Notes: generated by a model not told the origin, from the letters alone. A DNA stretch of 64,000 nt from Sphingobacterium phlebotomi (GCF_008180195.1 NZ_VTAV01000018.1:41838-105837); one strand, 5' to 3'. Shown: positions 36,284 to 45,256, numbered from the stretch's first letter. Program-made: numbers and translations.

Positions 36284-37378
36284 ATGAAGAGAACGATTGG
36301 TTTACTTGTTGCGTTGATCGCATTATGTTGGGGATGTTCGAATAACGAAGTGATTCATGTATCAGGACACATCGACAACCCTGGAAATGTAAGGGTCATT
36401 GCGTTTTATGAAGGTGATAGGAAGCTGGATTCCGTTTATCTCGCGGATGGGAATAGGTTTAAATTTGAGCGGACGGCTACACAGCCTCGCTTACTTTCTA
36501 TCGCGGTAGGAAACAATAAGTATCCTGTTATTTTAACACCCGGCGAACCTTTGAAATTTGTCGCCGATATGCATCATCCAGAGGATTACCAAATAGAAGG
36601 CTCTGCATTAACGGCTACGTTAAAGGAGTTTGCTCCTTATCAACGTCGTAAAGAATTTGTACAAGATTCTTTACAAGGTGCATTTGCGAAAGCGACCTTA
36701 AATAAATCAGCCGAAGAGATCGAAAGTTTACGCTTTGATTATTTAACGGAGTTTAAGTCGAAATTATCTGCGTATACGCAGCAAGCAGTAACATTTGCGG
36801 AGCAACATAAAAATCTTGCGGGGTTTTATGCTATGAGCACATTGGACCCGGAGGTTGCTGAGTCGGAGATTATTGCATATGCAGATGAAATTGAAAATAA
36901 TTTTACTGATAATCGGTATGTCTCTCAATTTAAAGAAGAAGCAAGGAAACTGAAACAATTGGCTGTGGGACAGCCTGCCCCGGAAATTAAATCCTTTACA
37001 CCAAATAACAAAACGGTGAAACTTTCTGATTTTAGGGGACAATATGTATTGGTGGATTTTTGGGCTTCATGGTGTGCACCATGTAGACAGGAGAATCCCA
37101 ATATTGTAAAGCAATACCATATATTTAAAGATAAAGGATTTACGGTGTTGGGTGTGTCGTTGGATAATAATCCAGGAAGTTGGATGCGTGCCATAGAGGC
37201 TGATAATTTAGTGTGGACACAGGTTTCGGACTTACAGGCCTGGAGTTCTGATTTGATTATAAATTATCGTATAAAAGCTATTCCTACGTCTTATTTAGTG
37301 GATCCTGATGGAAAGATATTGGCAAAAAATTTGAGAGGTAAGGCGTTAGAGGAATTTTTGCGTCAAACGTTAAATTAA
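36284..37378 (+). CDS. TlpA-like thiol-disulfide oxidoreductase lipoprotein
   Basis: Envelope thioredoxin-fold protein. A lipoprotein signal (MKRTIGLLVALIALCWGC, Cys18) is followed by a DUF4369-like beta domain (about 22-120), a helical linker, and an AhpC/TSA-Redoxin domain (about 230-364) with the active site WASWCAPC (Cys near 264 and 267) and the cis-Pro segment KAIPTSYLVDPDGKI. It probably reduces periplasmic disulfides, for example during cytochrome maturation. The start lies 5 nt after alaS; co-transcription with alaS is likely but functionally unexplained. Confidence 0.92.
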   Translation: MKRTIGLLVALIALCWGCSNNEVIHVSGHIDNPGNVRVIAFYEGDRKLDSVYLADGNRFKFERTATQPRLLSIAVGNNKYPVILTPGEPLKFVADMHHPEDYQIEGSALTATLKEFAPYQRRKEFVQDSLQGAFAKATLNKSAEEIESLRFDYLTEFKSKLSAYTQQAVTFAEQHKNLAGFYAMSTLDPEVAESEIIAYADEIENNFTDNRYVSQFKEEARKLKQLAVGQPAPEIKSFTPNNKTVKLSDFRGQYVLVDFWASWCAPCRQENPNIVKQYHIFKDKGFTVLGVSLDNNPGSWMRAIEADNLVWTQVSDLQAWSSDLIINYRIKAIPTSYLVDPDGKILAKNLRGKALEEFLRQTLN

Positions 37379-37386
37379 GAAGATAT

Positions 37387-37432
37387 TTAACAAATGTTAA
37401 GCAGTTAACAATTTGATAACAAAGCCTTAACT
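37387..37432 (+). promoter_or_regulatory. Phased TTAAC repeats upstream of the response regulator
   Basis: TTAAC-like pentamers start at 37387 (TTAAC), 37397 (TTAAG), 37405 (TTAAC), 37416 (ATAAC) and 37427 (TTAAC). Most spacings are 10-11 bp, the arrangement bound by OmpR/PhoB-type regulators, so autoregulation is plausible. The gene's ATG is at 37474. Confidence 0.4.
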
Positions 37433-37473
37433 CTGTCTTACCATTTAGTACATAATTTAGCAAAAAAACAACA

Positions 37474-38163
37474 ATGAATGCCAATCAAAAAATACTAGTG
37501 GTAGATGATGAGCGAGATATCGTTGATTTAATATCCTACAGTCTTACGAAAGAAGGTTATCAAGTTTATCAAGCATACAATGGCAAAGAGGGGATAGAAG
37601 TGGCGAAACAAGCTAATCCCGATTTAATCATTTTGGATGTCATGATGCCAGAAATGGATGGTATCGAAGCATGTCGTTTAATGCGTTCTATGCCAGAGTT
37701 TAAGCAGACTTTTATGGTTTTTCTTACCGCCAGAAGCGAAGAATATTCTGAAATAGCTGGTTTCAACGTGGGAGCTGATGACTATATTGCAAAGCCGATT
37801 AAACCACGTGCTTTAATGAGCCGTATCAATGCTATATTGCGGCGTAATAATTCGGAATCGAGCATTGATAAAGCCGATAAACTGGAAATTTTGGATTTAG
37901 TGATCGATAGGGATTCTTTTTTGGTGTATCGCGATGGCGATAAGATTGTCTTAGCAAAGAAGGAATTTGAATTACTCTATCTTCTGGCTTCCAAACCGAA
38001 TAAGGTGTTTACCAGAGAACAGATACTGAAAGCCATTTGGGAAGACTCCGTTGTGGTTACTAATCGAACCATCGATGTGCATATTCGTAAACTTCGGGAA
38101 AAAATCGGAGACCATTACGTCTCCACCGTGAAAGGGGTAGGATATAAGTTTGAGGTGGCCTAG
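37474..38163 (+). CDS. OmpR/PhoB family response regulator (orphan)
   Basis: Two-component DNA-binding regulator of 229 aa. The receiver domain (about 5-120) has the acidic pair DDE, the phosphoacceptor Asp in LIILDVMMPEMDG, the Thr in VFLTARSE and the Lys in DYIAKPIKP. The C-terminal winged helix (about 130-228) includes KEFELLYLLASKPNKVFTRE and VDVHIRKLREKIG-like sequence ending VKGVGYKFEVA. No histidine kinase is adjacent. An 8-bp hairpin overlaps its last codons. The target genes cannot be read from sequence. Confidence 0.93.
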   Translation: MNANQKILVVDDERDIVDLISYSLTKEGYQVYQAYNGKEGIEVAKQANPDLIILDVMMPEMDGIEACRLMRSMPEFKQTFMVFLTARSEEYSEIAGFNVGADDYIAKPIKPRALMSRINAILRRNNSESSIDKADKLEILDLVIDRDSFLVYRDGDKIVLAKKEFELLYLLASKPNKVFTREQILKAIWEDSVVVTNRTIDVHIRKLREKIGDHYVSTVKGVGYKFEVA

Positions 38164-38170
38164 CCACCTC
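38152..38170. terminator. Compact hairpin overlapping the regulator stop codon
   Basis: GAGGTGGC (38152-38159) pairs with GCCACCTC (38163-38170); the 3-nt loop holds part of the TAG stop. It separates two convergent genes whose stops are 7 nt apart. There is no clear T tract, so it may protect 3' ends rather than terminate strongly. Confidence 0.6.
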
Positions 38171-39979
38171 TTATTCATATAAACTATCAAAAAAAGTGGG
38201 CTTATCCAATTTTACGGCAATACGATAGGCGGCATTTATTAATCCCACATGACTATAGGCCTGTGGAAAATTACCCCATTGTGAACCATCATCTTCATGG
38301 ACGTCCTCACTAAAAAGCATAAGATGATTCGCAAAAGACAAAAGTTGTTTAAACACATCTTGGGCCTCTTCTAGTCGACCAACACAAGCCAAAGCTTCTA
38401 CGTACCAAAACGCACACACTAGAAATGTCGATTTTGGCTTCCCAAAATCGTCCTTGTGCAAATAGCGGTAAAATAAGCCATGTTTGCCTTTGAGTTCCTT
38501 TTCCAGCTGTTGAAGATGGTTCTTCGCTTTTTCTGATGAGGGATCTAGATACCCCATCATGATGAGCTGTAGCGTAGATGCATCAAGACTTTGGCTTTCA
38601 CTAGCATTGGTGTATACCTGTTTTTCCGGATTATAACAGCTCTCTATATGCTTTTCGGCTTGTTCACGAATCGTATTGGCTTGTTCCTCGATGTCTTCGA
38701 AGCCGTATTGTTTAGCGATTTTAAGCGCTGCTGTAGCTCCTGCCCATTGGAACAAGTTCGAATAGCAATGACGGTTCTGAAAATTCCTGAACTCCCATAT
38801 TCCGGCATCTTTCTCATCGATGGTCTGCGTCATTTTCTGAAGGATAAGATGCGTCCACGATTTTGCGGCGTGTAAATTCTGATGACGAAAGCGGTGGTCA
38901 GAAAACAGCGGAAGCAACGCAATCAGCGCTTGTCCATATACGTCATTCTGGATGTGTTCCGAAGCTTGATTGCCTACTCGGATAGGTTTATTTCCTAAAT
39001 AGCCATCCAGATACGGGATGGTATATTCTTCCAAATCTGATTGTCCCATGATACCATAAAGTGGTTGTAGCCTGCCTGTATCATTTTGTGTAATATTCGC
39101 GATATAGGAGGCGTACTTTTCCATTTCTTCAAATTGCCCTAAGTGGCTGAGTGATGTTAATACATAATAGCTATCGCGTAACCAACAAAACCGATAATCC
39201 CAGTTCCTTCCAGACCCTGGGTATTCGGGTAAACTTGTCGTACTGGCTGCTATGATCGCACCGGTATCTTCGTATTGGTGCATTTTGAGCGTTAACGCAG
39301 ATCGGATGACTTCTTTTTGATAAAACGCGGGTATTGATGCATTCTTCACCCACTTATACCAATATTCTTTTGTTCGAAAGAGAAAATCCTCTGCTGTGCG
39401 AGCGATAGGAGCTTCAAATGGACTTCCGTAAGTTAGTATCAAATAAATAGGCTGACTGAGGACATGGGTATTGTCGTCAAAAAAATGACTGATCGGCATA
39501 TTGGTCGCTAGACGAATCTTGATGTGTTCCATCTCAAATTGAACGTGGTTGCTACCTCGGTATTTATGGAAAAACTTTCCACCGTATTCATAGGTAGGTT
39601 CACATATTACCCGGATTTTAGGGTTTCCCCGCATCGGCTCAATTTTGCGGATAAGCGTGAGAGGCTTGTAATAACGTTCATATTGCTCAAAACGAGGCGC
39701 AAAATCCGTAACTTGATAAACACCATCTTTCGTTTCTATTTCGGTGCATAAAATATTGGTGTTCTCCAGATAGAACTGTTTGCTATTAATGGTTTCTTCA
39801 TGAGGTAAAATACGGAATGTTCCGCCAAGTTTCTTATCCAATAAACCACCAAACACAAAGGAATCTTGAAAAGATGGCCAACATAACCAATTAACATTGG
39901 TGTCGTTTTCAATATGTGCGATATAAGCGCAATTACCTATAATACCAGCATTATATTTGTGTCTCGCTGTTTCGTTCAT
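38171..39979 (-). CDS. Glycoside hydrolase family 15 protein (glucoamylase/trehalase-like)
   Basis: Cytoplasmic (no signal peptide) inverting glycosidase of 602 aa. An N-terminal beta-sandwich is followed by an (alpha/alpha)6 barrel starting near 215. Conserved motifs are GSGRNWDYRFCWLRDS (255-270), the general acid in WEFR (Glu396), the second acidic site in LFSED (Glu558) and GNFPQAYSH (569-577). GH15 includes glucoamylases, glucodextranases and bacterial trehalases. It lies 11 nt behind a fused trehalose synthase/phosphatase gene, so trehalose or a trehalose-derived glucan is the likely substrate, by inference. Confidence 0.9.
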   Translation of the reverse strand: MNETARHKYNAGIIGNCAYIAHIENDTNVNWLCWPSFQDSFVFGGLLDKKLGGTFRILPHEETINSKQFYLENTNILCTEIETKDGVYQVTDFAPRFEQYERYYKPLTLIRKIEPMRGNPKIRVICEPTYEYGGKFFHKYRGSNHVQFEMEHIKIRLATNMPISHFFDDNTHVLSQPIYLILTYGSPFEAPIARTAEDFLFRTKEYWYKWVKNASIPAFYQKEVIRSALTLKMHQYEDTGAIIAASTTSLPEYPGSGRNWDYRFCWLRDSYYVLTSLSHLGQFEEMEKYASYIANITQNDTGRLQPLYGIMGQSDLEEYTIPYLDGYLGNKPIRVGNQASEHIQNDVYGQALIALLPLFSDHRFRHQNLHAAKSWTHLILQKMTQTIDEKDAGIWEFRNFQNRHCYSNLFQWAGATAALKIAKQYGFEDIEEQANTIREQAEKHIESCYNPEKQVYTNASESQSLDASTLQLIMMGYLDPSSEKAKNHLQQLEKELKGKHGLFYRYLHKDDFGKPKSTFLVCAFWYVEALACVGRLEEAQDVFKQLLSFANHLMLFSEDVHEDDGSQWGNFPQAYSHVGLINAAYRIAVKLDKPTFFDSLYE

Positions 39980-39990
39980 ATGTTTATAGT

Positions 39991-42213
39991 TTAATGACTT
40001 GTATTGCTGCTGTGCGGCTGTGATTCAATCTGTTCTACAAAATAATTAATGAGTTTCACGGCGTCCGCCTGGCTTTCTACATAAAACTGTGCTTCTGATT
40101 TTTTATTCCCGACTTTCACGGTAAAGGCGCCGACAGGAAGTTCGATGAACATGTCTTCATCCGTTACATCGTCGCCCATAGCGAAGATAAAATCTGGTTT
40201 ATAATCGTTAACGATGTCAAGGGCGGCCATTCCTTTATTTACTTCACCATTTTTTACTTCGATTACTTTGTCTCCTTGAAGTAGTTGTAATCCGTGATGC
40301 GGAATGAGATAACGTAATGAATCGATCAATTCTTGTGAACGCAATTGGCCCAGTCCCTGTTGAGCTTTTCTGTAATGCCACGCCAGAGAATATGTTTTCT
40401 CTTCAACGGAAGCACCTGCAGTAATGTTGGCAAATTTCGACATGATGTGTTTTACGGGAATTTTCCATCGTGTTGAAAGCTGAGAACGGGGTATCCACTC
40501 ATGTGATGGATAATTTGTCCATGCGCCGTGCTCAGCAACCAAATAATAGTCCTTGTCTCCAAACCAACGCTCCAATGTCTCTCGTGGACGCCCGCTAATG
40601 ATAACGATTTGATTTGCTTCATCCGATTGTAGTTTTTCTAAAATACGGTGAAGTCCGGTGGTTGGCGCTGCTGCGTCGACATCTTTATGAAATCCTATTA
40701 AGGTACCATCATAGTCCAAAAAGAATAAACGTTTTTCACTGTTTTGGTACGCTTTAAAAATCGCTTCTCTGACTTCTTCGCGGACTTTGCGCGACATTTC
40801 ATTTTTCTGAATGATTTTAATTTCGCGTAATCGATTAAAGAATAATTTGACCCAATGGTTGATGTTGAATTTCTGGACGATTTCGATACTATCGTCCATG
40901 CGCTTTCGTTGCTCTTCTTTGGGCATCTGCAAAGCTTGGGCAATCGCATTGCTGATTTCGTCAATAGCGTTTGGGTTGACTTGAATCGCATCAAGCAGCT
41001 CTTTGGAGGCTCCCGCCAATTCACTTAAAATTAATACGCCCAAACTATTTTCTTTGCTGGCGATATATTCTTTACAAACCAGATTCATCCCATCCCGAAG
41101 CGAAGTGACTAAACATATATCAGCAGCGGTGTAAAGAGCGGATAATTCTTCAACGGGATAAGTGTTGTAATAATAAGCGATGGGCGTCCATTCATTTGTG
41201 CCGTATACGGCATTGATATGTCCAGCCATTCTGTCGATTTCGTCACGAAGCCGTTTATATTGCGGTACGGTATCTCTAGACGGTACGACCAACATATATA
41301 GAACGACCTGGTTGTGGTATTCTGGCCAGTTGATAAGGAAGTTTTCAAAAGCATGTAGCCGTTCCAATATGCCTTTGCTATAATCCAGTCGGTCAATCGA
41401 GAGAATGATCTTGCGGTTTTGATATTGTTCTTTTAACGATTTCACCCGAACCTGAACTTCCGGACTTTCCGCGAGGGAACTAAACTTGTCGTAGTCTATA
41501 CCCATCGGGTAAACTTCAACATACACACTTCGGTCGCCCACTTGTAAAGAATTGTTTTTTATGGTGAGCCCTATGATATGGGTACAGGCATTCAAGAAGT
41601 GCTGTGTATCATTGTAGGTGTGGAAAGCGATAAGGTCAGCACCCAAAACCCCTTTTAGTAATTCATCTCGCCACGGAATACATCGAAAGATTTCGTCGGG
41701 GGGGAAGGGGATATGCTGAAAATAACCGATGGATATTTTTTCGTCGTCTTGGCGGATTAATCTCGGAAGCAACATCAATTGGTAATCATGGATCCATATT
41801 TCATCTTTCGCATCCAGTTGCTGTGCCCAGATCGTATTACAAAATGCCTGATTTACCTCTTGGTAGTACTGCCAGTTTTCCTGACGATAGACAGCGTATG
41901 ACAAACGATGGTGGAAAATGGGCCATAATATTTCATTTGAAAAGCCTTCATAATATCCTTCTATTTGTTCTGCTGTCAGAAAAACGGGAATAAGGTTTAA
42001 TTCCTTTAATCTTTCTTCAATAATTTCCTTTTCTTCTTCAGAATCGGGTATGTATCCTGGCCATCCGATCCATATATTGTTGTCTTTTTTGTAAATGGAC
42101 CCTAGCCCTGTCGCTAGACCACCCTCACTCGGAATAAATTTAAGCTCGCTGTTGTGTTTTTCAATGCGTATAGGTAAGCGATTTGATATAATTATTGTTC
42201 TTTTTTTATACAT
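39991..42213 (-). CDS. otsAB: Bifunctional trehalose-6-phosphate synthase/phosphatase
   Basis: Makes trehalose from UDP-glucose and glucose 6-phosphate in one fused polypeptide. The N-terminal GT20 synthase (about 5-470) has HDYQLMLLP (142-150), SIDRLDYSKG (272-281) and SLRDGMNLVCKEY (371-383). The C-terminal HAD phosphatase (about 490-725) has the catalytic DYDGT (500-504) and GDDVTDEDMF (680-689). All catalytic residues appear present. The GH15 gene follows 11 nt later in the same transcript. Trehalose usually serves in osmotic or desiccation tolerance. Confidence 0.95.
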   Translation of the reverse strand: MYKKRTIIISNRLPIRIEKHNSELKFIPSEGGLATGLGSIYKKDNNIWIGWPGYIPDSEEEKEIIEERLKELNLIPVFLTAEQIEGYYEGFSNEILWPIFHHRLSYAVYRQENWQYYQEVNQAFCNTIWAQQLDAKDEIWIHDYQLMLLPRLIRQDDEKISIGYFQHIPFPPDEIFRCIPWRDELLKGVLGADLIAFHTYNDTQHFLNACTHIIGLTIKNNSLQVGDRSVYVEVYPMGIDYDKFSSLAESPEVQVRVKSLKEQYQNRKIILSIDRLDYSKGILERLHAFENFLINWPEYHNQVVLYMLVVPSRDTVPQYKRLRDEIDRMAGHINAVYGTNEWTPIAYYYNTYPVEELSALYTAADICLVTSLRDGMNLVCKEYIASKENSLGVLILSELAGASKELLDAIQVNPNAIDEISNAIAQALQMPKEEQRKRMDDSIEIVQKFNINHWVKLFFNRLREIKIIQKNEMSRKVREEVREAIFKAYQNSEKRLFFLDYDGTLIGFHKDVDAAAPTTGLHRILEKLQSDEANQIVIISGRPRETLERWFGDKDYYLVAEHGAWTNYPSHEWIPRSQLSTRWKIPVKHIMSKFANITAGASVEEKTYSLAWHYRKAQQGLGQLRSQELIDSLRYLIPHHGLQLLQGDKVIEVKNGEVNKGMAALDIVNDYKPDFIFAMGDDVTDEDMFIELPVGAFTVKVGNKKSEAQFYVESQADAVKLINYFVEQIESQPHSSNTSH

Positions 42214-42346
42214 GTAGATGTTTTTCTTGATAATATAGGGAAAAAACTTCTAAAAAGCTAATGAGAAGCCGAAATAATAACCTGTGATAAGGGGAAATTG
42301 TTTTCAAAAATTTTTATTCATTCTTATTGGATAAAAAGCAATTTTC

Positions 42347-42970
42347 TTATAATCTTGCCATTTCCTTAAGCATATTTTCTCTTGCTTGATGCTCGTACTT
42401 GTTTTGGAAGAAATCTGTCTTAAATACTTCTTTTAAATTTAGTAAATGTGCTAATACCTTTTTTCTTCCCTGATTATAGATAGGGTTGGGATAAAAAGCA
42501 TATTCTTTTCGTATTTGGTTACTATAGAGAAGATATTTTTCCCAAGGTTTTCCCAGTATGCATAAATCCACATCAAGTAGGAAATTGGTATCCGTATCAT
42601 CAGACCTCTCGTGGGTTTTTGTTGCTGCGATTTGCTTATATATTGTATGGATTCTGTTAGCGGGTATGTGAATTTTTTCAAGTTGTTCTCTAGCTTTGTT
42701 GGCACTTTTCTCTTCGTTGTCTGTCGATGTAGGATTGTATATGATGTCGTGGTAGAAAATGGATAAAAGCAATGAATCTCTATTTTGAATTTTATGTTTT
42801 AAAGGGTTCAGTTCGACCACCATCTCTTCCAGGTGATTCAAATTGTGATAGTATCTATCCTTTGTAGTATAACTTTTTTCAATCTCATCCCAACAACATT
42901 CGATTAGTTCACGATTGTCGTCACCGACATGTTTAGATGCTATTCCGTAAAATTCCTGCTTTAACTGCAT
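42347..42970 (-). CDS. HD superfamily metal-dependent phosphohydrolase (predicted)
   Basis: A 207-residue cytoplasmic protein of the predicted HD-phosphohydrolase group. Metal-ligand motifs are YYHNLNHLEEM (about 41-51), the paired FYHDIIYN (about 72-79) and a conserved Asp in LDVDLCILG (about 132-140). The substrate of this group is not established. AAGGAG 10 nt before the ATG is a good Shine-Dalgarno. It is on the same strand as otsAB, with a 133-nt gap that probably contains the otsAB promoter. Confidence 0.85.
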   Translation of the reverse strand: MQLKQEFYGIASKHVGDDNRELIECCWDEIEKSYTTKDRYYHNLNHLEEMVVELNPLKHKIQNRDSLLLSIFYHDIIYNPTSTDNEEKSANKAREQLEKIHIPANRIHTIYKQIAATKTHERSDDTDTNFLLDVDLCILGKPWEKYLLYSNQIRKEYAFYPNPIYNQGRKKVLAHLLNLKEVFKTDFFQNKYEHQARENMLKEMARL

Positions 42971-43072
42971 ATGTATTTCTCCTTGCTTTAAAAATACGAA
43001 ATAATATGCTGACTATAATGGCGATTATCGTTGGTTTTGCTAACGTGGCGACCGACTGGTATGTGCTAACAC

Positions 43073-43106
43073 AAAAAAACCCTTCTAACATTAATAGAAG
43101 GGGTTT
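43073..43106 (-). terminator. Terminator of tRNA-Leu
   Basis: On the minus strand AAACCCCTTCTA (from 43106-43095) pairs with TAGAAGGGTTT (43087-43077), with one bulged C, and ends in a run of seven Us (43079-43073). It lies just 3' of the tRNA. Confidence 0.9.
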
Positions 43107-43111
43107 CTCAG

Positions 43112-43193
43112 TACCCAGCGCCGGAGTCGAACCGGCACATCCGAAGATATTGGTGTTTGAGACCAACGCGTCTACCAATTCCGCCAGCTGGGC
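43112..43193 (-). tRNA. tRNA-Leu (anticodon CAA)
   Basis: The acceptor arm GCCCAGC pairs with GCTGGGT (one G-U), followed by discriminator A. The anticodon stem TTGGT/ACCAA encloses the loop CTCAAAC, giving anticodon CAA for UUG codons. A T-arm with GGTTCGACTCC and a class II variable arm (TATCTTCGGAT) confirm leucine. The CCA end is not encoded. A promoter and terminator flank the gene. Confidence 0.96.
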
Positions 43194-43217
43194 TTGCTGT
43201 ATCCTTGTTTGACGATG

Positions 43218-43247
43218 CAAATATAGGACATGTTTTAGGTTTTCCAA
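43218..43247 (-). promoter_or_regulatory. Promoter of tRNA-Leu
   Basis: On the minus strand TTG (43247-43245), a 19-nt spacer and TATATTTG (43225-43218) match the Bacteroidota consensus exactly, about 25 nt before the mature tRNA 5' end. Confidence 0.75.
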
Positions 43248-43419
43248 AAAATATTTTTACAGTTTTTACAAACTGACTGATTTTAACTTGTTTATTTTTC
43301 TGAAACAGTTTTTACTGTTAACATTATTTAACGGCTTCATATTAAACGTTTCTTTCATTTCGGAATCTACTACTATAAAGGAACAAAAAACAGCATTAGA
43401 TAACTAAAAAGGAAATATT

Positions 43420-43896
43420 ATGAAAAAGGCATTATCATTAGCCGTATTGCTAGCAGGAATTAGTTTAGCGACATTTGCTCAGGAGCAGAAAGATACAGAA
43501 CGTTCCTTTAAGAAAGAGCGTAAACATCCCCGCACGGAGAAAAAAATAGCAGATCGTACTCCCGAAGAGATTGCAAAAGTAAAAACGGAACATTTAGATA
43601 AACGTTTGAAATTTACTGATGCGCAGCGCACCGAAGTTTACGCTGTACAGTTGGAACAAGCAGTACAAGCGGCGACCAATCGGAATGAAATGAAAAAATT
43701 GCAAAGCAAATGGCGTGAAGAAATGAAAAGTTCGCAGGTAAAGCTGGGTGAGATATTGACGCCAGAGCAACAACAGCAACTTAAAGAAAGCTATGCGCAA
43801 CGTCGTAAAGATAAATTTAAAGGATCAAGAGGAGAATTTAGAAAAAGAGGAATGATAGAAAAACGAGTACCAGATACAGAAAATACGGAAGGCTAA
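43420..43896 (+). CDS. Small secreted DUF4890/Spy-like periplasmic protein
   Basis: A 158-residue protein with a signal peptide (MKKALSLAVLLAGISLATFA, cut before QEQ). The mature part is highly charged and helical, with RTPEEIAKVKTEHLDKRLKF, then LTPEQQQQLKE near residue 115, followed by a basic tail. The pattern resembles Spy/CpxP- and DUF4890-type periplasmic helical proteins, which can act as chaperones or stress sensors; the function here is unproven. AAAAGGAAA lies just before the ATG. A strong terminator follows. Confidence 0.85.
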   Translation: MKKALSLAVLLAGISLATFAQEQKDTERSFKKERKHPRTEKKIADRTPEEIAKVKTEHLDKRLKFTDAQRTEVYAVQLEQAVQAATNRNEMKKLQSKWREEMKSSQVKLGEILTPEQQQQLKESYAQRRKDKFKGSRGEFRKRGMIEKRVPDTENTEG

Positions 43897-43936
43897 TATT
43901 GTAGATGTTTTTATGTAGTTTAGTTTTGTGTTAGCG

Positions 43937-43969
43937 AACAAAGGGGGCAATTGTCCCCTTTGTTTTTTT
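43937..43969. terminator. Terminator between the DUF4890-like gene and the Nudix gene
   Basis: AACAAAGGGG (43937-43946) pairs perfectly with CCCCTTTGTT (43955-43964) and is followed by Ts. It separates convergent genes. Confidence 0.92.
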
Positions 43970-43985
43970 AATTTCAGCGCATTTT

Positions 43986-44594
43986 TCACACGCCCTTAAC
44001 AATCTGTGCGATCAACGGGTAAGTATTTTCACGTACCATATCAAAATCATCTTTATCAATCCAGCGAGCCTCGGTAATATCTTCCTCGGTTTGGGGAATC
44101 AACTTCGGTGATTTATTCACGCCCATTTCGTACCAATTGGTTTGTTTGAGTACAAATTTTCCGCGCATCATATAGGTATGATAGGTTGTTTGGAGCTTTG
44201 GTCCCAGATAGTCTATACGAATACCACATTCCTCTTCCACTTCCCGAACGGCCGCTTCCCGCATCTTTTCGTTATCTTCCACTTTCCCTTTAGGAAGATC
44301 CCATTTCCCCAGTCGGTGTATAAACAAGTACGCGCCATCTCCGTTTTTGACCAGTCCCCCTGCTGCTTTGATAATTTCGAGGTTTTGTATGATGGATTTG
44401 AAAACTTTCTTTATATCTCGGTGTATATATAGATAGGTGATACCTTTTGTTGTTTTATGTTTAGATGCTTGAAAAAGTTTTTCGAGATCAATGTCTTGTA
44501 AACCAATTGTTTGAACATTCGGTAATTTCTTTGGAAGAAAATCGGCTAAAATAAGCTGACATTCGTTCATATAAATTTTATAAATTTGCGCCAT
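43986..44594 (-). CDS. Nudix hydrolase
   Basis: Cytoplasmic hydrolase of nucleoside diphosphates linked to another moiety. The Nudix box is complete: GKVEDNEKMREAAVREVEEE followed by CGI fits G-x5-E-x7-REUxEExGU (about residues 103-125). An N-terminal extension of about 85 residues (IYKIYMNECQLILADFLP...) precedes the catalytic domain and is characteristic of a Bacteroidota subgroup. Substrate unknown. The ATG at 44594 overlaps the pyrE start codon on the other strand by two bases; an in-frame ATG at 44570 is the alternative start. Confidence 0.88.
   Translation of the reverse strand: MAQIYKIYMNECQLILADFLPKKLPNVQTIGLQDIDLEKLFQASKHKTTKGITYLYIHRDIKKVFKSIIQNLEIIKAAGGLVKNGDGAYLFIHRLGKWDLPKGKVEDNEKMREAAVREVEEECGIRIDYLGPKLQTTYHTYMMRGKFVLKQTNWYEMGVNKSPKLIPQTEEDITEARWIDKDDFDMVRENTYPLIAQIVKGV
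44581..44588 (+). promoter_or_regulatory. -7 promoter box for pyrE, 4 nt from ATG
   Basis: TAAATTTG matches TAnnTTTG exactly and is followed by CGCC and the pyrE ATG. It lies inside the first codons of the divergent Nudix gene. A leaderless pyrE mRNA is implied. Confidence 0.6.
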
Positions 44595-45237
44595 GAATAA
44601 GTTAAATGAGGTTGAACAAAAAATTGCTGAATCCTTATTGCAAATTAAAGCAATAAAATTACAACCTAAAAACCCTTTTGTTTGGGCGTCAGGTTGGAAG
44701 TCTCCAATTTATTGTGATAATCGTATTGCATTATCACATCCGGCAATCCGAACTTATATTCGCCAACAGCTATCACAGTTGATTCAAGAGGAGTTTGGAA
44801 CCGTAGAAATGATATCAGGTGTGGCAACAGCGGGGATACCTCAAGGCGTATTGGTTGCTCAAGACCTAGGTTTACCCTTTACGTATGTTCGCAGTAGTGC
44901 AAAAGACCATGGCCGTCAAAATCTTATCGAAGGAGAAATTGTTAGCGGACAGCGTGTGGTCGTAGTAGAAGATTTAATATCTACCGGTAAGAGCAGTTTG
45001 CTGGCTGTAGAAGCATTACGCGAAGCGGGATGTAATGTGGTAGGGTTGGTTTCCATCTTTACGTATGGATTTGATCAGGCGGTGAAAAATTTCGCAGATG
45101 CTAAATGTCCGTTCTTTAGCTTGTGCAACTATGATGCTCTGGTCAACGTAGCGGTTAACAACGGCTATATTTTGGAATCTGATGTGACGCTGTTGGAACA
45201 ATGGCGTAAAGATCCGTCAACGTGGACAGGACAATAA
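44593..45237 (+). CDS. pyrE: Orotate phosphoribosyltransferase
   Basis: Converts orotate and PRPP to OMP in pyrimidine synthesis. The 214 residues include the N-terminal substrate loop (NPFVWASGWKSPIYCDNR, about 23-40), the catalytic flexible loop (RSSAKDHGRQNLIEG, about 96-110) and the PRPP motif VVVVEDLISTGKSS (about 121-134). The protein ends normally. An SRPBCC gene follows 19 nt later and is probably co-transcribed. The Nudix gene diverges with overlapping start codons. Confidence 0.96.
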   Translation: MNKLNEVEQKIAESLLQIKAIKLQPKNPFVWASGWKSPIYCDNRIALSHPAIRTYIRQQLSQLIQEEFGTVEMISGVATAGIPQGVLVAQDLGLPFTYVRSSAKDHGRQNLIEGEIVSGQRVVVVEDLISTGKSSLLAVEALREAGCNVVGLVSIFTYGFDQAVKNFADAKCPFFSLCNYDALVNVAVNNGYILESDVTLLEQWRKDPSTWTGQ

Positions 45238-45256
45238 CGTATTAAAAACGACACAT

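Noticed and set aside
42933..43247. A 104-residue minus-strand frame
   Set aside because: It runs through the tRNA-Leu gene, its promoter and terminator; a shadow frame, not a gene.
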